In this document: piece after piece, positions 1 through 9,778 of the stretch | How the letters are laid out: every line of letters starts with the position of its first letter | How positions within the stretch are numbered: position 1 is the stretch's first letter | DNA from: Erysipelotrichales bacterium | GTDB lineage: Bacteria > Bacillota_I > Bacilli_A > Erysipelotrichales > Erysipelotrichaceae | Length of the DNA stretch: 64,000 bases | Reading direction: 5' to 3' | Assembly (NCBI GenBank): GCA_910575705.1 | Contig: CAJTFG010000002.1 | Span: 124,001 to 188,000 of the forward strand | Notes under the pieces: generated by a model | What the model was told of the DNA's origin: nothing | Databases searched by the model: none | What the model saw: the letters and a program-made list of their open reading frames with translations, nothing else | Translations under genes and position numbers: made by a program

Positions 1-1
1 G

Positions 2-1126
2 TCCGTTCGTCATCATCAGGATCGTTTTTTGGCAGAAGTGGCTAATTATAAGGAGGAAGCGATTGCCGAATTCAATGTTTCTTATCAATCCTATATCAAA
101 GATGATCGCTATATATCAGTAAAGCTTGATTTTTATCGTACGATCTATCAGACATCGGAAACGGTAGAGACCTTTGTGTATGATGCCGAGGAGCGAAAAC
201 TGATCGATCTGTATGATATTTACGAGGATGAAGCTTTGCCGGATCTGTCTGCTTTTGCGGTGTCGTATTTTCAGAAGAACTTCCCGCAGGAATGCAATAC
301 GCAGGAATTTAAAATTGCCAGCGCTCCTACGATTGCCAATTATAATCAGTTTGTATTACGCAAGGATGCCATCGTGTTTTATTTTCAGGAAGGAACGCTC
401 TTTGATCGCTTGGCGACATTGGAAGTGCCGTATGAACAGATCGAAGATCATGTGGATATAAAGGAGGAAAGGCAAGTATTTGTCGCTTATGATCAAGTGC
501 TGAACGAACCGGTAAAAGAGATCGATCCGAATAAACCGATGGTTGCTTTGACATTGGATGACGGCCCTTCTAAAAAATATACGCCGATCATTTTGGATAC
601 TTTGAGAGAATATAATGCCAGCGCGACGTTTTTTGTGTTAGGCTCCAAAGCGGAAAGTGAACCGGAATTATTACAGCGTATGATCTTGGAAGGAAATGAA
701 ATAGGAAATCATACGTATTCGCACAAGCAGCTGACAACGTTATCTAAAGAAAGAATAGAAGATGAGATCGCCCATACGCAGGAAGTTATTTATAAGATGA
801 CCAGCACGTATCCGCAGATGATCCGTCCGCCTTATGGTTCTCGCAACGATACGGTATTTCAATGTGCGGCAGATAAAAAAATCGTCGCATGGACGATCGA
901 TACGGAAGACTGGCGCAGTCAGGATGTGCAGCAGATCGTGGAAAAGGTATTGAATGAAGTAGAGGATGGCTCCATCATATTGATGCACGATATGTACGCA
1001 TCGACTGCCGAGGCGGTAAAAATTTTGGTTCCGGAATTGCAGGATCGCGGATATCAGCTGGTAACCGTGTCCGACTTGTATGCATATGGAAAAAACAAAG
1101 CGGGGAAGATCATGGAAGGAAAGTAG
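2..1126 (+). CDS. Polysaccharide deacetylase (NodB domain), 5' partial
   Basis: Secreted or surface carbohydrate esterase that should remove acetyl groups from peptidoglycan or another polysaccharide. The reading frame is open to the left edge, so the real start and probably a membrane anchor lie outside; the TTG at 29 is unlikely to be the start. The first ~165 visible residues resemble the DUF3298/PdaC-type region. The NodB domain follows with all family motifs: TLDDGPS (catalytic Asp and metal Asp), HTYSH (metal histidines), RPPYGS, DTEDW and ILMHD. The metal site and catalytic residues look intact. The substrate cannot be told from sequence. Confidence 0.9.
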   Translation, partial: SVRHHQDRFLAEVANYKEEAIAEFNVSYQSYIKDDRYISVKLDFYRTIYQTSETVETFVYDAEERKLIDLYDIYEDEALPDLSAFAVSYFQKNFPQECNTQEFKIASAPTIANYNQFVLRKDAIVFYFQEGTLFDRLATLEVPYEQIEDHVDIKEERQVFVAYDQVLNEPVKEIDPNKPMVALTLDDGPSKKYTPIILDTLREYNASATFFVLGSKAESEPELLQRMILEGNEIGNHTYSHKQLTTLSKERIEDEIAHTQEVIYKMTSTYPQMIRPPYGSRNDTVFQCAADKKIVAWTIDTEDWRSQDVQQIVEKVLNEVEDGSIILMHDMYASTAEAVKILVPELQDRGYQLVTVSDLYAYGKNKAGKIMEGK

Positions 1127-1224
1127 AGCGATCTGCTTTTTTTCTTTATGAACGAAAAGGATAAGGATGTTCAGATCATCGAAAACATGGTACACTATAA
1201 AAGATCAGCAAAGGGGATGATTTG

Positions 1225-2430
1225 ATGAACTTCGTTTTTATATCACCGCAGTTTCCGAAGACGTACTGGAATTTCTGTGATCGTTTAAAGCAGCGCGGTG
1301 TGAATGTCATCGGGGTTGGCGATACGCCTTATGAGCAGCTGGATGACTGTGTAAAAAGATCTTTGAACGAGTATTTCAAAGTAGATGATATGAAGGATTA
1401 TGAGGAGATGTTGCGCTGTTTTGGGTTGATAACGTTTAAGCATGGGAAGATTGACTGGATCGAATCCAACAATGAATTCTGGTTGCAGCAGGATGCTCGG
1501 TTAAGGACGGATTTTCATGTCACGACTGGTATTCAAAGTGAGGGCGTAGTAGAGATCAAAAGCAAGAGTGCCATGAAAAAGCACTATGCGCAAGCAGGGG
1601 TTCCTACAGCTCGTTATCATATGGTATCTACATTGGAAGCAGGATATTCCTTTATTGATGAAGTCGGTTATCCGGTGATTGTGAAACCGGATATCGGTGT
1701 TGGCGCAGAAGCGACGTTTAAGCTGAAGAACGATAAGGATATGAGAGATTTTTACGCAAACCTTCCCGCTATTCCATATATTATGGAAGAATTTATTCCT
1801 GGGATGATCATTTCTTATGACGGTATCACCGATTCCCGTAAGGAGATTTTGTTTGAGACGAGTCATGTCTTTCCAACGCCTATCATGGATATCGTGAATA
1901 CGAGGGATCACCTTTCGTATTACAGTATGATTGAAATTGATGAGGATATTCGGGATGCGGGACGACGAGTAGTAGAAGCGTTTTCTACGCAGAGCCGCTT
2001 TTTCCACCTGGAATTTTTCCGTTTGACAAAAGATAAGGCGGGGCTTGGCAAAAAAGGCGATCTGGTAGGCCTAGAAGTTAATATGCGCCCACCAGGGGGA
2101 TATACACCGGATATGATGAACTTTGCGAATGAGACCGATGTTTATCGGATTTGGGCAGATATGGTTTGTTTTGATGAACTTCGCATTCCGAAGATACAGC
2201 GGCAATACAGCTGTGTTTTTGCGTCTCGAAGAGACGGCAAGCGGTATTTGTATTCGCATGAGGATATTTTAAAGAAGTATGGAAATCATATTGTGATGGA
2301 AGAGCGGATGCCGGATATTTTATCGGCGGCGATGGGGAATCAGATGTATACAGCGCGATTTACGACGCAGAAAGAAGTCGATTGTTTTATTCGTTATGTA
2401 CAAAGATCTGATCATGGAGGAAATGAATGA
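1225..2430 (+). CDS. ATP-grasp domain protein (carboxylate-amine ligase-like)
   Basis: A 401-residue ATP-grasp enzyme of unknown substrate. Such enzymes join a carboxylate to an amine or thiol through an acyl-phosphate. An N-terminal pre-ATP-grasp region (FVFISPQFPKTYWNF) is followed by the nucleotide-binding strand PVIVKPDIGVGAEATF, the hinge YIMEEFIPG, and the metal-binding segment GLEVNMRPPGGY with its Glu and Asn. I chose ATG 1225 over the TTG three bases earlier because the purine-rich AAGGGG is better spaced. The stop overlaps the start of the next gene (ATGA), so the ligase and the esterase are translationally coupled and probably act together. Confidence 0.8.
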   Translation: MNFVFISPQFPKTYWNFCDRLKQRGVNVIGVGDTPYEQLDDCVKRSLNEYFKVDDMKDYEEMLRCFGLITFKHGKIDWIESNNEFWLQQDARLRTDFHVTTGIQSEGVVEIKSKSAMKKHYAQAGVPTARYHMVSTLEAGYSFIDEVGYPVIVKPDIGVGAEATFKLKNDKDMRDFYANLPAIPYIMEEFIPGMIISYDGITDSRKEILFETSHVFPTPIMDIVNTRDHLSYYSMIEIDEDIRDAGRRVVEAFSTQSRFFHLEFFRLTKDKAGLGKKGDLVGLEVNMRPPGGYTPDMMNFANETDVYRIWADMVCFDELRIPKIQRQYSCVFASRRDGKRYLYSHEDILKKYGNHIVMEERMPDILSAAMGNQMYTARFTTQKEVDCFIRYVQRSDHGGNE

Positions 2431-3164
2431 AAGTAGAATATTATAAGGAATACAGTCACGAACTGAATCGTGATATGGAGTTTAAAGTATTCGGTCATGC
2501 CGGAAAGCCGTGTCTTGTGTTTCCGAGTCAGGACGGTCGTTTCTTCGATTATGAAGATATGGGGATGATCGAAGCGGCTAGAGAGTATATCGAACAAGGC
2601 AGGATACAGTTTTTTTGCTGCGACAGCATCGATCAGGAAACTTGGAGCAAGCAGGATGGCGATCCTCGCGAACGCATCGTGCAGCATGAACGCTGGTATC
2701 ATTACATCACTTGTGAGCTTGTGCCGAGGATATATGAGATCAGCTGTTCTCATGAGGCGATCATGACGACAGGCTGCAGTATGGGAGGATACCATGCGGT
2801 AAATTTCTTTTTGAGACGGCCGGATGTCTTTGATAAGGTGCTGTCTTTGAGCGGTATCTTTCATGCAGATTTCTTTTTTCACGGGTATCATGATGAATTG
2901 ACGTATCGAAACTCTCCTAATGAGTATCTGGCGCAGACCGATCTGCAGCATCCATATATGGAATTGTATCGCCGTGCACAGATCATCCTCTGCTGCGGAC
3001 AAGGGGCGTGGGAAGAGGATATGATTGCCAGCCTTCATCATCTGGAACAGATTTTAAAGGAAAAACAGATCGATGCATGGGTGGATTTCTGGGGATATGA
3101 TGTCAGCCATGATTGGTGCTGGTGGACAAAGCAGCTACCTTATTTTCTCAATGTGATGGTGTAA
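2427..3164 (+). CDS. Esterase D-like alpha/beta hydrolase
   Basis: A 245-residue alpha/beta hydrolase of the esterase D type. The nucleophile elbow is TGCSMGGYHA (Ser in GxSxGG), and a late His in DVSHDW is the likely catalytic base. There is no signal peptide, so it acts in the cytoplasm. It starts inside the stop codon of the ATP-grasp gene and is followed by a terminator, making a two-gene operon. The natural ester is unknown. Confidence 0.82.
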   Translation: MKVEYYKEYSHELNRDMEFKVFGHAGKPCLVFPSQDGRFFDYEDMGMIEAAREYIEQGRIQFFCCDSIDQETWSKQDGDPRERIVQHERWYHYITCELVPRIYEISCSHEAIMTTGCSMGGYHAVNFFLRRPDVFDKVLSLSGIFHADFFFHGYHDELTYRNSPNEYLAQTDLQHPYMELYRRAQIILCCGQGAWEEDMIASLHHLEQILKEKQIDAWVDFWGYDVSHDWCWWTKQLPYFLNVMV

Positions 3165-3186
3165 AGCGCGTAAAGGCGCTTTTTTC
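3164..3186 (+). terminator. Intrinsic terminator after the esterase gene
   Basis: Six-base stem AAGCGC/GCGCTT with a six-base loop, followed by a T run. It ends the ATP-grasp/esterase operon. Confidence 0.75.
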
Positions 3187-3252
3187 TTATCGTGAAAGCG
3201 GCATATCATTTTCCGAAGAAGACGGTCATACACTGAAAACAGAGGTGATGGT

Positions 3253-5169
3253 ATGATTCGAGGAAAGGTTAAAAACAGGATACATATCATTTTTTTATGC
3301 TGCTGTGTCATTTTCGGCTGTATATTGTGCAAACTTGGTTATGAGCAGATCGTTAATCATACGAATATCATGGAGAAAGCCATGAATCTGTGGGAACGTG
3401 ATTTTACCATCGCCGGACTTCGTGGGAGCATTGTAGATGTGAACGGTGAGATTCTTGCTTATGATATTCCTTCTACATCGGTAATGGTAGTGCCTGCCCA
3501 AATACAGGATGCTGATAAAACAGCGCAGGTATTGAGCGATATATTGGAAGCGGATAAAGAGAAGGTATACGGTATTATCACAAAAAAAGTAAGTACACAG
3601 AAGATTCAGCCGGAAGGAAGGTTGATTTCCGATGATAAGGCAAGAGCTTTAGAGGAACTCGACCTGCCCGGTGTATATCTGGTTCAGGATTCCTTGCGCA
3701 ACTATCCTAATAATAATTATCTGGCTCAGGTGTTGGGATTTACCGGTATTGACAATCAGGGACTTGCGGGATTGGAACTGCAATACGATGAGATTTTAAG
3801 CGCAAAGAATGGGAGTTTGAATATTCCCTTTGATGCGAAGGGACATAACGTAGAACTGTATAATGAAAGCTATGAGGCTCCAGGGCGAGGAATGGACGTC
3901 ATGCTGACGATCGATTCGCATATTCAGGATATCGTTGAGCGGGAGATGAATAATCTGATGGAGCGTTATAAACCGCGTTCCGCTCTTGCGTTAGCGATGG
4001 ATCCGAATACGGGGGAGATCTTGGCAATGGTATCGAAACCTGATTTTGATCCGAATCATTACGAAGATTATTCCAGTGACATTTACAATCGCAATCTTCC
4101 GATATGGATGAGCTATGAGCCCGGTTCCACATTTAAAAGCGTTACGTTTTCCAGCGCTTTGGACTTAGATCTATTTGACATGTTTACCGATACGTACTAT
4201 GACCGAGGATATGAGATGGTCGGCGGTGCCCGTATTAAATCATGGCGTGCCGGCGGTCATGGACTGCAGACATTTCTTCAGGTGCTGGAGAATTCGTCAA
4301 ATCCGGGATTTGTAGAGATTCAAAGGCGGTTGGGATTGGATAATCAGTATGAATATGTTAAGAATTTCGGGTTTGGTGAAAAGACCGGTGTGGATCTGCC
4401 CGGAGAAAGTACAGGGATCATGTTTAAAAAAGAAGCCATGGGAGAGGTAGAACAGGCGACAGTGGCATTTGGGCAGGGATTGTCGACCACACCGATTCAG
4501 TTGGTTACCGCCTTCAGTGCGATCATCAACGGCGGAACTTTATATCAGCCTTATATTACAAAGGCGATCTTAGATCCGGTCACCCATGAGACGATCGTTG
4601 AATTCAAACCGACAGCGAAGCGGCAGGTCATCAAAAAGGAAACGAGTGAGAAGATGCGGTATGCTTTGGAAAGTGTCGTTGCGAACGGCGGAGGAAAGAA
4701 TTCATATATAGAAGGATATAAGATCGGGGGAAAAACAGGTACGGCGCAGAAAGCGATCGACGGTGTCTATTCCAGCAGTGAATATATTTTGTCCTTTCTT
4801 TCCGCCGCACCGATGGATGATCCTAAGATCGTATTATATATTGCGGCCGACAGTCCGCAAAATGATGTTCAGTATGGCGGAACGGTCATTGCACCGGTTG
4901 CGAAAGCGTGCTATGAGGATATACTTCCTTATTTGGATGTAAAGAAAACGACAGAGCAGATCCCTAAAAAGACGACATGGCTGGATCCTGTGAAAATAAC
5001 GTTGGAAAACTATGTCGGCATGGATAAAAAAGATGTGTATCATGAAGGGATCATCTTTGAAACGATCGGTGAAGGAGATACTGTCATTGATCAGCTTCCG
5101 GAAGCCGGTGCTGTGTTGAATGAAGGGGGAAGGGTGTGGCTCTATCTTGGAAAAGATGACGTTGAGTGA
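3253..5169 (+). CDS. Class B penicillin-binding protein (FtsI/SpoVD-like) with one PASTA domain
   Basis: Peptidoglycan DD-transpeptidase of 638 residues. It has one N-terminal membrane segment (about 10-28), a PBP dimerisation domain (RGSIVDVNGEILA at 57-69), and a transpeptidase domain with SxxK (STFK, 292-295), SxN (SSN, 348-350) and KTG (494-496). A single PASTA domain follows from about 590. The RBS AGAGGTGATGG precedes ATG 3253. murE starts inside its 3' end and mraY and murD follow, which is the dcw-cluster order. It could serve vegetative septation (FtsI) or sporulation (SpoVD); position favours the division enzyme, the PASTA tail is seen in both. Confidence 0.9.
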   Translation: MIRGKVKNRIHIIFLCCCVIFGCILCKLGYEQIVNHTNIMEKAMNLWERDFTIAGLRGSIVDVNGEILAYDIPSTSVMVVPAQIQDADKTAQVLSDILEADKEKVYGIITKKVSTQKIQPEGRLISDDKARALEELDLPGVYLVQDSLRNYPNNNYLAQVLGFTGIDNQGLAGLELQYDEILSAKNGSLNIPFDAKGHNVELYNESYEAPGRGMDVMLTIDSHIQDIVEREMNNLMERYKPRSALALAMDPNTGEILAMVSKPDFDPNHYEDYSSDIYNRNLPIWMSYEPGSTFKSVTFSSALDLDLFDMFTDTYYDRGYEMVGGARIKSWRAGGHGLQTFLQVLENSSNPGFVEIQRRLGLDNQYEYVKNFGFGEKTGVDLPGESTGIMFKKEAMGEVEQATVAFGQGLSTTPIQLVTAFSAIINGGTLYQPYITKAILDPVTHETIVEFKPTAKRQVIKKETSEKMRYALESVVANGGGKNSYIEGYKIGGKTGTAQKAIDGVYSSSEYILSFLSAAPMDDPKIVLYIAADSPQNDVQYGGTVIAPVAKACYEDILPYLDVKKTTEQIPKKTTWLDPVKITLENYVGMDKKDVYHEGIIFETIGEGDTVIDQLPEAGAVLNEGGRVWLYLGKDDVE

Positions 5170-6562
5170 ACTGCTTTCAAAAGTTCATATAGATTGTCAG
5201 GATGATCGTATCGTTCAGGGGATCAGCGATGACAGCCGAAAGATTCAAAGCGATTGGGTATTTGTGGTACGTAATGAACAGGGTAAGGCGTATATTGCTG
5301 ATGCTTTGGCCAAAGGAGCCGTCGTAGTACAGGAAGACGCGGATGAGCGAGACGATGTTTATCGGGTGGTGTATGTAGAGGATGTCTTACCGGTTTTATT
5401 GCACGTATATTATAAAGACCCTTGGAAGGATCTGTTGATGGTCGCGGTGACAGGAACAAATGGAAAAAGCAGCGTATCGGATATTTTAAAGCAGCTTTTG
5501 GAAAAGAATGGATATTTCACTATGACGATCGGTACGGGCCAAGTCGTATATCCCGGCCATGTGGATCCGATCGATAATACGACGCCATCCGTTTTTTTGC
5601 TCATGCGCTATTTTGCACTGGCAAAAGAATTGGGACTTACCGCTGTCATCATGGAAGTATCTTCTCATGCCATAGATCAGATGCGTATTCGCGGTATTTG
5701 TTATGATATGGTTATCTATACGAATATCACTCAGGATCATCTGGACTATCATCTGACAAAAACGCATTATCAGTATACGAAATTCAAACTCAGAAACGCA
5801 TTGAAAGAAAAGGGGATCATCGTTCTTAATAACGACGATCCGGTATTGGAAACGCTGTATTCTTTAACGGGACATAAGATCATAACGTGCGGAACATCGC
5901 AAGCGCACGTTACGATTTGCGATGTCTTTCTGCAAGCTTACGGCAGCCGTTTTCGCATTGATGATAAAATCTTTCATACACGTTTGTTGAGTATGGCTAA
6001 CGTGTATAATATTACGCAGGCATTGATCGTTTGTCGACATTTGGGTATTTCTTATGAGAAGCTGCAGCGGGATGTAGAGGATTTGCATCCGGTGCCGGGT
6101 CGCCTGCAATGTTTGTCGCATACCGGATATACGGTATGGATCGACTATGCGCATACGTATGCCGCAGTAAAAAACATCATTGATTTTGCGAATTCGGTAA
6201 AAGAGAGAAACGTGATTCTTGTAGTAGGCTGCGGCGGAGAGAGAGAAAAGGCAAAACGCCATATGATTGGAAGCTATGCGGAAAATATGTGTGACCATGC
6301 GATTTTCACGACGGATAATCCGCGCCATGAGCTTCCGGATAAGATCTTGAGTGATATGCTGCCAAAGCGGCATTCCCATATTCAGGTGATTGAAAATCGC
6401 TGGTATGCGATAAAACAAGCTGTTAACATGGCAGAAAAAAGTGATATAATAATAATCGCTGGGAAAGGAAATGAAAAAACGCAGTCATTTATGGGCAAGG
6501 AGTATCCGTTCCATGATGAAGACTGTATTTATGAAATATGGAAGAGGGAGGAACTCACTTGA
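5156..6562 (+). CDS. murE: UDP-MurNAc-tripeptide synthetase
   Basis: Mur ligase that adds the third amino acid of the peptidoglycan stem in the cytoplasm. It carries the ATP-binding motif VTGTNGKSS (about residue 98), the central-domain ITQDHLDYH, and the amino-acid-selecting loop DNPR near the C terminus. DNPR is the known signature of meso-diaminopimelate-adding enzymes, whereas lysine-adding enzymes lack the Arg. ATG 5156 gives the usual MurE N terminus (MTLSELLSK) and overlaps the PBP gene by 14 bases. The ATG at 5120 would add an unlikely 12-residue extension. The stop overlaps the TTG start of mraY. Confidence 0.95.
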   Translation: MTLSELLSKVHIDCQDDRIVQGISDDSRKIQSDWVFVVRNEQGKAYIADALAKGAVVVQEDADERDDVYRVVYVEDVLPVLLHVYYKDPWKDLLMVAVTGTNGKSSVSDILKQLLEKNGYFTMTIGTGQVVYPGHVDPIDNTTPSVFLLMRYFALAKELGLTAVIMEVSSHAIDQMRIRGICYDMVIYTNITQDHLDYHLTKTHYQYTKFKLRNALKEKGIIVLNNDDPVLETLYSLTGHKIITCGTSQAHVTICDVFLQAYGSRFRIDDKIFHTRLLSMANVYNITQALIVCRHLGISYEKLQRDVEDLHPVPGRLQCLSHTGYTVWIDYAHTYAAVKNIIDFANSVKERNVILVVGCGGEREKAKRHMIGSYAENMCDHAIFTTDNPRHELPDKILSDMLPKRHSHIQVIENRWYAIKQAVNMAEKSDIIIIAGKGNEKTQSFMGKEYPFHDEDCIYEIWKREELT

Positions 6563-7521
6563 AACTTACCTATCTGTTGGCTTTTGGGATCAGTCTATTG
6601 GCAACACTGTGCGTGATGCCGTTGCTGATACCATTCCTACATAAAATTAAATTCGGACAGATCGAACGGGAGGAAGGTCTTGCTTCTCATAAAAAGAAGC
6701 AGGGAACGCCGACCATGGGCGGTATCGTATTCGTTATCGTTCCCGTCATCGTTATGTTGGTGATCAGTCCTGCTTCTTTTACATCGCCGGAGATGCTGAT
6801 CGTCGTATTTGCTTATTTGGGCTACGCGGCGATCGGTTTTATTGATGACTTTCTCATCGTTGTAAAAAAGGTAAATGACGGGCTGAAACCGAAATATAAA
6901 TTTTTTCTGCAGTCCGTATTGGCGGTCCTCTTTTTCATATGGTATACGAAGATCGCATCTACGCATATTCAGATTCCTGTGTTCCATGTGACGATGCAAC
7001 TCGGCTTTTTGTATTTTATTCTCATTTTTATCATGTTTACCGCAGAATCCAACGCCGTTAACTTTACGGATGGGTTGGACGGCTTGTGTGCCGGTACTTC
7101 GCTTATCGCGATCTTTCCGTATATTATCTTTGCGTTGATGCAGTCCAATAGCGATCTCGCTGTATTTCTGTTAGCTGTCAGCGGTGCTTTGTTAGGCTAT
7201 TTGAAATTTAATCTGCATCCTGCCAGGATCTTCATGGGAGATACCGGTTCTTTGGCTTTAGGAGGTCTTTTATCAGCCTCTGCGATGATCTTGAAAGAAG
7301 AACTGCTGTTAATCGTTATCGGCGGTGTATTTTTGATAGAGATGCTGAGTGTAGTGATCCAGGTTCTTTATTTTAAATCCACGGGAAAGAGGATATTTAA
7401 GATGGCGCCGATCCATCATCATTTTGAACTGTGCGGGATGAAAGAAACGCAAGTCGTTTTGATGCTTTGGATCCTCGGCTTTCTATTTGCCTGTCTAGGG
7501 TTATGGTTAGGAGTTGTTTGA
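6559..7521 (+). CDS. mraY: Phospho-N-acetylmuramoyl-pentapeptide transferase
   Basis: Multi-spanning membrane enzyme that transfers phospho-MurNAc-pentapeptide to undecaprenyl phosphate, giving lipid I. 320 residues with family signatures: KKQGTPTMGG, GFIDD, NFTDGLDGL, FMGDTGSLALGG and the HHHFE motif. The TTG at 6559 fits best: GGGAGG lies about eight bases upstream, and TTGA overlaps the murE stop. An upstream ATG (6538) would place the Shine-Dalgarno sequence inside the gene. Confidence 0.95.
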   Translation: MKLTYLLAFGISLLATLCVMPLLIPFLHKIKFGQIEREEGLASHKKKQGTPTMGGIVFVIVPVIVMLVISPASFTSPEMLIVVFAYLGYAAIGFIDDFLIVVKKVNDGLKPKYKFFLQSVLAVLFFIWYTKIASTHIQIPVFHVTMQLGFLYFILIFIMFTAESNAVNFTDGLDGLCAGTSLIAIFPYIIFALMQSNSDLAVFLLAVSGALLGYLKFNLHPARIFMGDTGSLALGGLLSASAMILKEELLLIVIGGVFLIEMLSVVIQVLYFKSTGKRIFKMAPIHHHFELCGMKETQVVLMLWILGFLFACLGLWLGVV

Positions 7522-7522
7522 T

Positions 7523-8848
7523 ATGAAAGAGAAAGTGTTGGTTATCGGTGCTGCTCGCAGCGGTGTTGCGGCGGCAAAGCTGCTGCATCGTCATGGCTAT
7601 GAGGTCAGCATTACGGATATGGGGACTATTGCCGAGGCTGTGGAATTACAAAAGATGCATATACACGTATATGCAAACGCTCATCCGGATGCGCTTCGCA
7701 ATACGCAGTGGTCCTTCGTTGTCAAGAATCCCGGGATTCCTTACCGTGTCCCTTTTGTGAAATATTTTGCGGATCATCACGTTCCGATCTATACGGAGAT
7801 TGAGATTGCATATCGCTATGCGAAGGGATTTCATTACGGTGCCGTTACCGGTACCAATGGTAAGACGACGATCACGACCATGCTGTATGAAATGCTGAAA
7901 AGAAAGGGGCATGCGATCGCCGCGGGCAACATCGGCTGTCCTTTGAGCGAACAGGTTTTGCAGTACGAAGACCAAGAAGTAAACGTCGCTTTGGAATTAA
8001 GCAATTTTCAGCTTTTGGGCATCGATACGTTTGCCCCGAAAGTATCGGTCGTATGCAATCTTGCACCGGATCATCTGGACTATATGGATAGCGTAGAAGC
8101 GTATTATGAAAGCAAGATGCGCATTTATGAAAACTGTACGAAGGATGCTTGGTTCTTGCGTAATGCGGATGATGAAACCGTTATGAAGTATGCGGTAGAT
8201 ATCCCTTGTACCGTCATTGATTTTTCTTTGCATCGCGAGGATGTCGATCTTTATCGTAAGGACGGCGCTGTATATTTAAAGAAAGAAAAGTTATTTTCCA
8301 TTGATGAGCTTACGATCGTAGGAGAGTATAATGTTGCCAATGCCATGGTCGCTTCCTGTATGGCTTATAGGCTGGGCGTTTCGTTATCAGATATTCAGGA
8401 AGTTATTCGTACGTTCGCTTCGGTAGAGCATCGTATGGAATTTGTAAAAGAAGTACAGGGCGTTCGTTTCTATAATGATTCGAAGGCGACTAATACGCAT
8501 GCATCTGCAGCGGCTCTGAGTTCTTTCGATCAAAATGTCATTTTGTTAGCCGGTGGTCATGATAAGGGAATTTCGTTTGATGAATTGAAAGCATTTGATC
8601 ATCGGATAAAGGCTTGTGTTTCTTTCGGTGAGACGAAGGATCACTTTTCGCATATCTTTACCCGTGTCATAACAGCGGAAGATTTACGCGAAGCGTTTGA
8701 AAAAGCGGTTGCACTCAGTGCTCCTGGCGATATTGTATTACTATCACCGGCTTGTTCCAGCTATGATCAATTTCATAATTACGAAGAGCGGGGCCGTCTT
8801 TTTAAAGAACTCGTTTATGCCTATGAAACGGGAGATTGTAATTTTTAA
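7523..8848 (+). CDS. murD: UDP-N-acetylmuramoyl-L-alanine--D-glutamate ligase
   Basis: Cytoplasmic Mur ligase adding D-glutamate to UDP-MurNAc-L-Ala. 441 residues with an N-terminal Rossmann loop (VIGAARSGVAAA), the P-loop TGTNGKTT, NLAPDHLDYM, HRME, and the C-terminal NDSKATN. ATG 7523 sits just behind the mraY stop, with TAGGAG as RBS; a TTG at 7514 is less well placed. A promoter for uppP lies over its 3' end. ftsW and murG, which usually follow murD, are absent here; an ftsW/rodA relative lies at 52.6 kb. Confidence 0.95.
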   Translation: MKEKVLVIGAARSGVAAAKLLHRHGYEVSITDMGTIAEAVELQKMHIHVYANAHPDALRNTQWSFVVKNPGIPYRVPFVKYFADHHVPIYTEIEIAYRYAKGFHYGAVTGTNGKTTITTMLYEMLKRKGHAIAAGNIGCPLSEQVLQYEDQEVNVALELSNFQLLGIDTFAPKVSVVCNLAPDHLDYMDSVEAYYESKMRIYENCTKDAWFLRNADDETVMKYAVDIPCTVIDFSLHREDVDLYRKDGAVYLKKEKLFSIDELTIVGEYNVANAMVASCMAYRLGVSLSDIQEVIRTFASVEHRMEFVKEVQGVRFYNDSKATNTHASAAALSSFDQNVILLAGGHDKGISFDELKAFDHRIKACVSFGETKDHFSHIFTRVITAEDLREAFEKAVALSAPGDIVLLSPACSSYDQFHNYEERGRLFKELVYAYETGDCNF

Positions 8849-8864
8849 TACAATGGGTTACAAT
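8836..8864 (+). promoter_or_regulatory. SigA-type promoter for uppP
   Basis: TTGTAA and TACAAT separated by 17 bases, overlapping the murD stop codon. It would allow uppP to be transcribed separately from the mur genes. Confidence 0.5.
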
Positions 8865-8891
8865 AATACAGTATAAAAATGGAGGAGTGTT

Positions 8892-9707
8892 ATGGTAGAA
8901 TTTTTAAAAGCTATTCTCCTTGGGATCATTCAAGGAATAACCGAGTGGTTGCCGATCAGCAGTACCGGTCATTTGATCCTCGTGGATAGCTTGTGGCCGA
9001 TGGAGGATCCGGCATTTTTTGAAGTGTTTAAAGTCGTGATACAGTTTGGCTCTATTCTTGCGGTATGTGTCCTGTTTTTTCATAAATTGAATCCATTTTC
9101 ACCGAAGAAAACAGGAAAGGAAAAGAAAGCAACCTTTCAATTGTGGTTTAAGGTCTTTGTCGGCATCCTTCCCGCTATGGTGATCGGTCTGCTGTTTGAT
9201 GATTTTATCGAAGATATTCTTTCCGGTAATTTAGTGATCGCATGCACGTTGATTTTATATGGTGTTTTCTTTATCATGATGGAAAAGCAGAAGAGAACGC
9301 CGGATATTACGCGTTTGGAAACCTTGGATTATCGTACGGCTTTTCTGATCGGTTGTTTTCAGGTACTGGCTTTGGTTCCGGGAACCTCTCGCTCCGGAGC
9401 GACGATTCTCGGCGGTGTATTGCTGGGCTGTTCCCGTTATGTCGCAAGTGAGTTTTCGTTTTTTCTGGCGATACCGGTCATGGCGGGTGCCAGCGGTTTA
9501 AAGATCATCAAATATATCAAAGAGATCGGATGGTTTACGTTTGGACAGTGGTTTTTACTGCTTGTCGGTACTTTTGTGGCATTCATCATATCGCTGTTTG
9601 CGATCCGTATGCTGTTAAGTTATATACGAAAACACGATTTCAAGATATTTGGATACTATCGAATCATTTTAGGAATCGTCGTACTGTTAGTTACGCTTCT
9701 ATTTTAA
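8892..9707 (+). CDS. uppP: Undecaprenyl-diphosphatase (BacA/UppP)
   Basis: Integral membrane phosphatase that recycles the lipid carrier for cell-wall synthesis and can give bacitracin tolerance. 271 residues, several hydrophobic helices, and both catalytic signatures: EWLPISSTGH near residue 18 and PGTSRSG near residue 165. RBS GGAGGAG. It follows murD and is closed by a strong terminator, which matches a role in the lipid II cycle. Confidence 0.95.
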   Translation: MVEFLKAILLGIIQGITEWLPISSTGHLILVDSLWPMEDPAFFEVFKVVIQFGSILAVCVLFFHKLNPFSPKKTGKEKKATFQLWFKVFVGILPAMVIGLLFDDFIEDILSGNLVIACTLILYGVFFIMMEKQKRTPDITRLETLDYRTAFLIGCFQVLALVPGTSRSGATILGGVLLGCSRYVASEFSFFLAIPVMAGASGLKIIKYIKEIGWFTFGQWFLLLVGTFVAFIISLFAIRMLLSYIRKHDFKIFGYYRIILGIVVLLVTLLF

Positions 9708-9732
9708 AAGATCGCATCGGCGATCTTTTTTT
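9706..9732 (+). terminator. Intrinsic terminator after uppP
   Basis: Perfect nine-base stem AAAGATCGC/GCGATCTTT with an ATCG loop and a T run. Confidence 0.85.
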
Positions 9733-9778
9733 AGGTATTTCTTTCATGGATCCGTATGGATTATATGAGGTGATGTAA

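Noticed and set aside
5120-5155. Upstream ATG as start of murE
   Set aside because: It adds 12 residues not typical of MurE and deepens the overlap with the PBP gene; ATG 5156 gives the standard N terminus.
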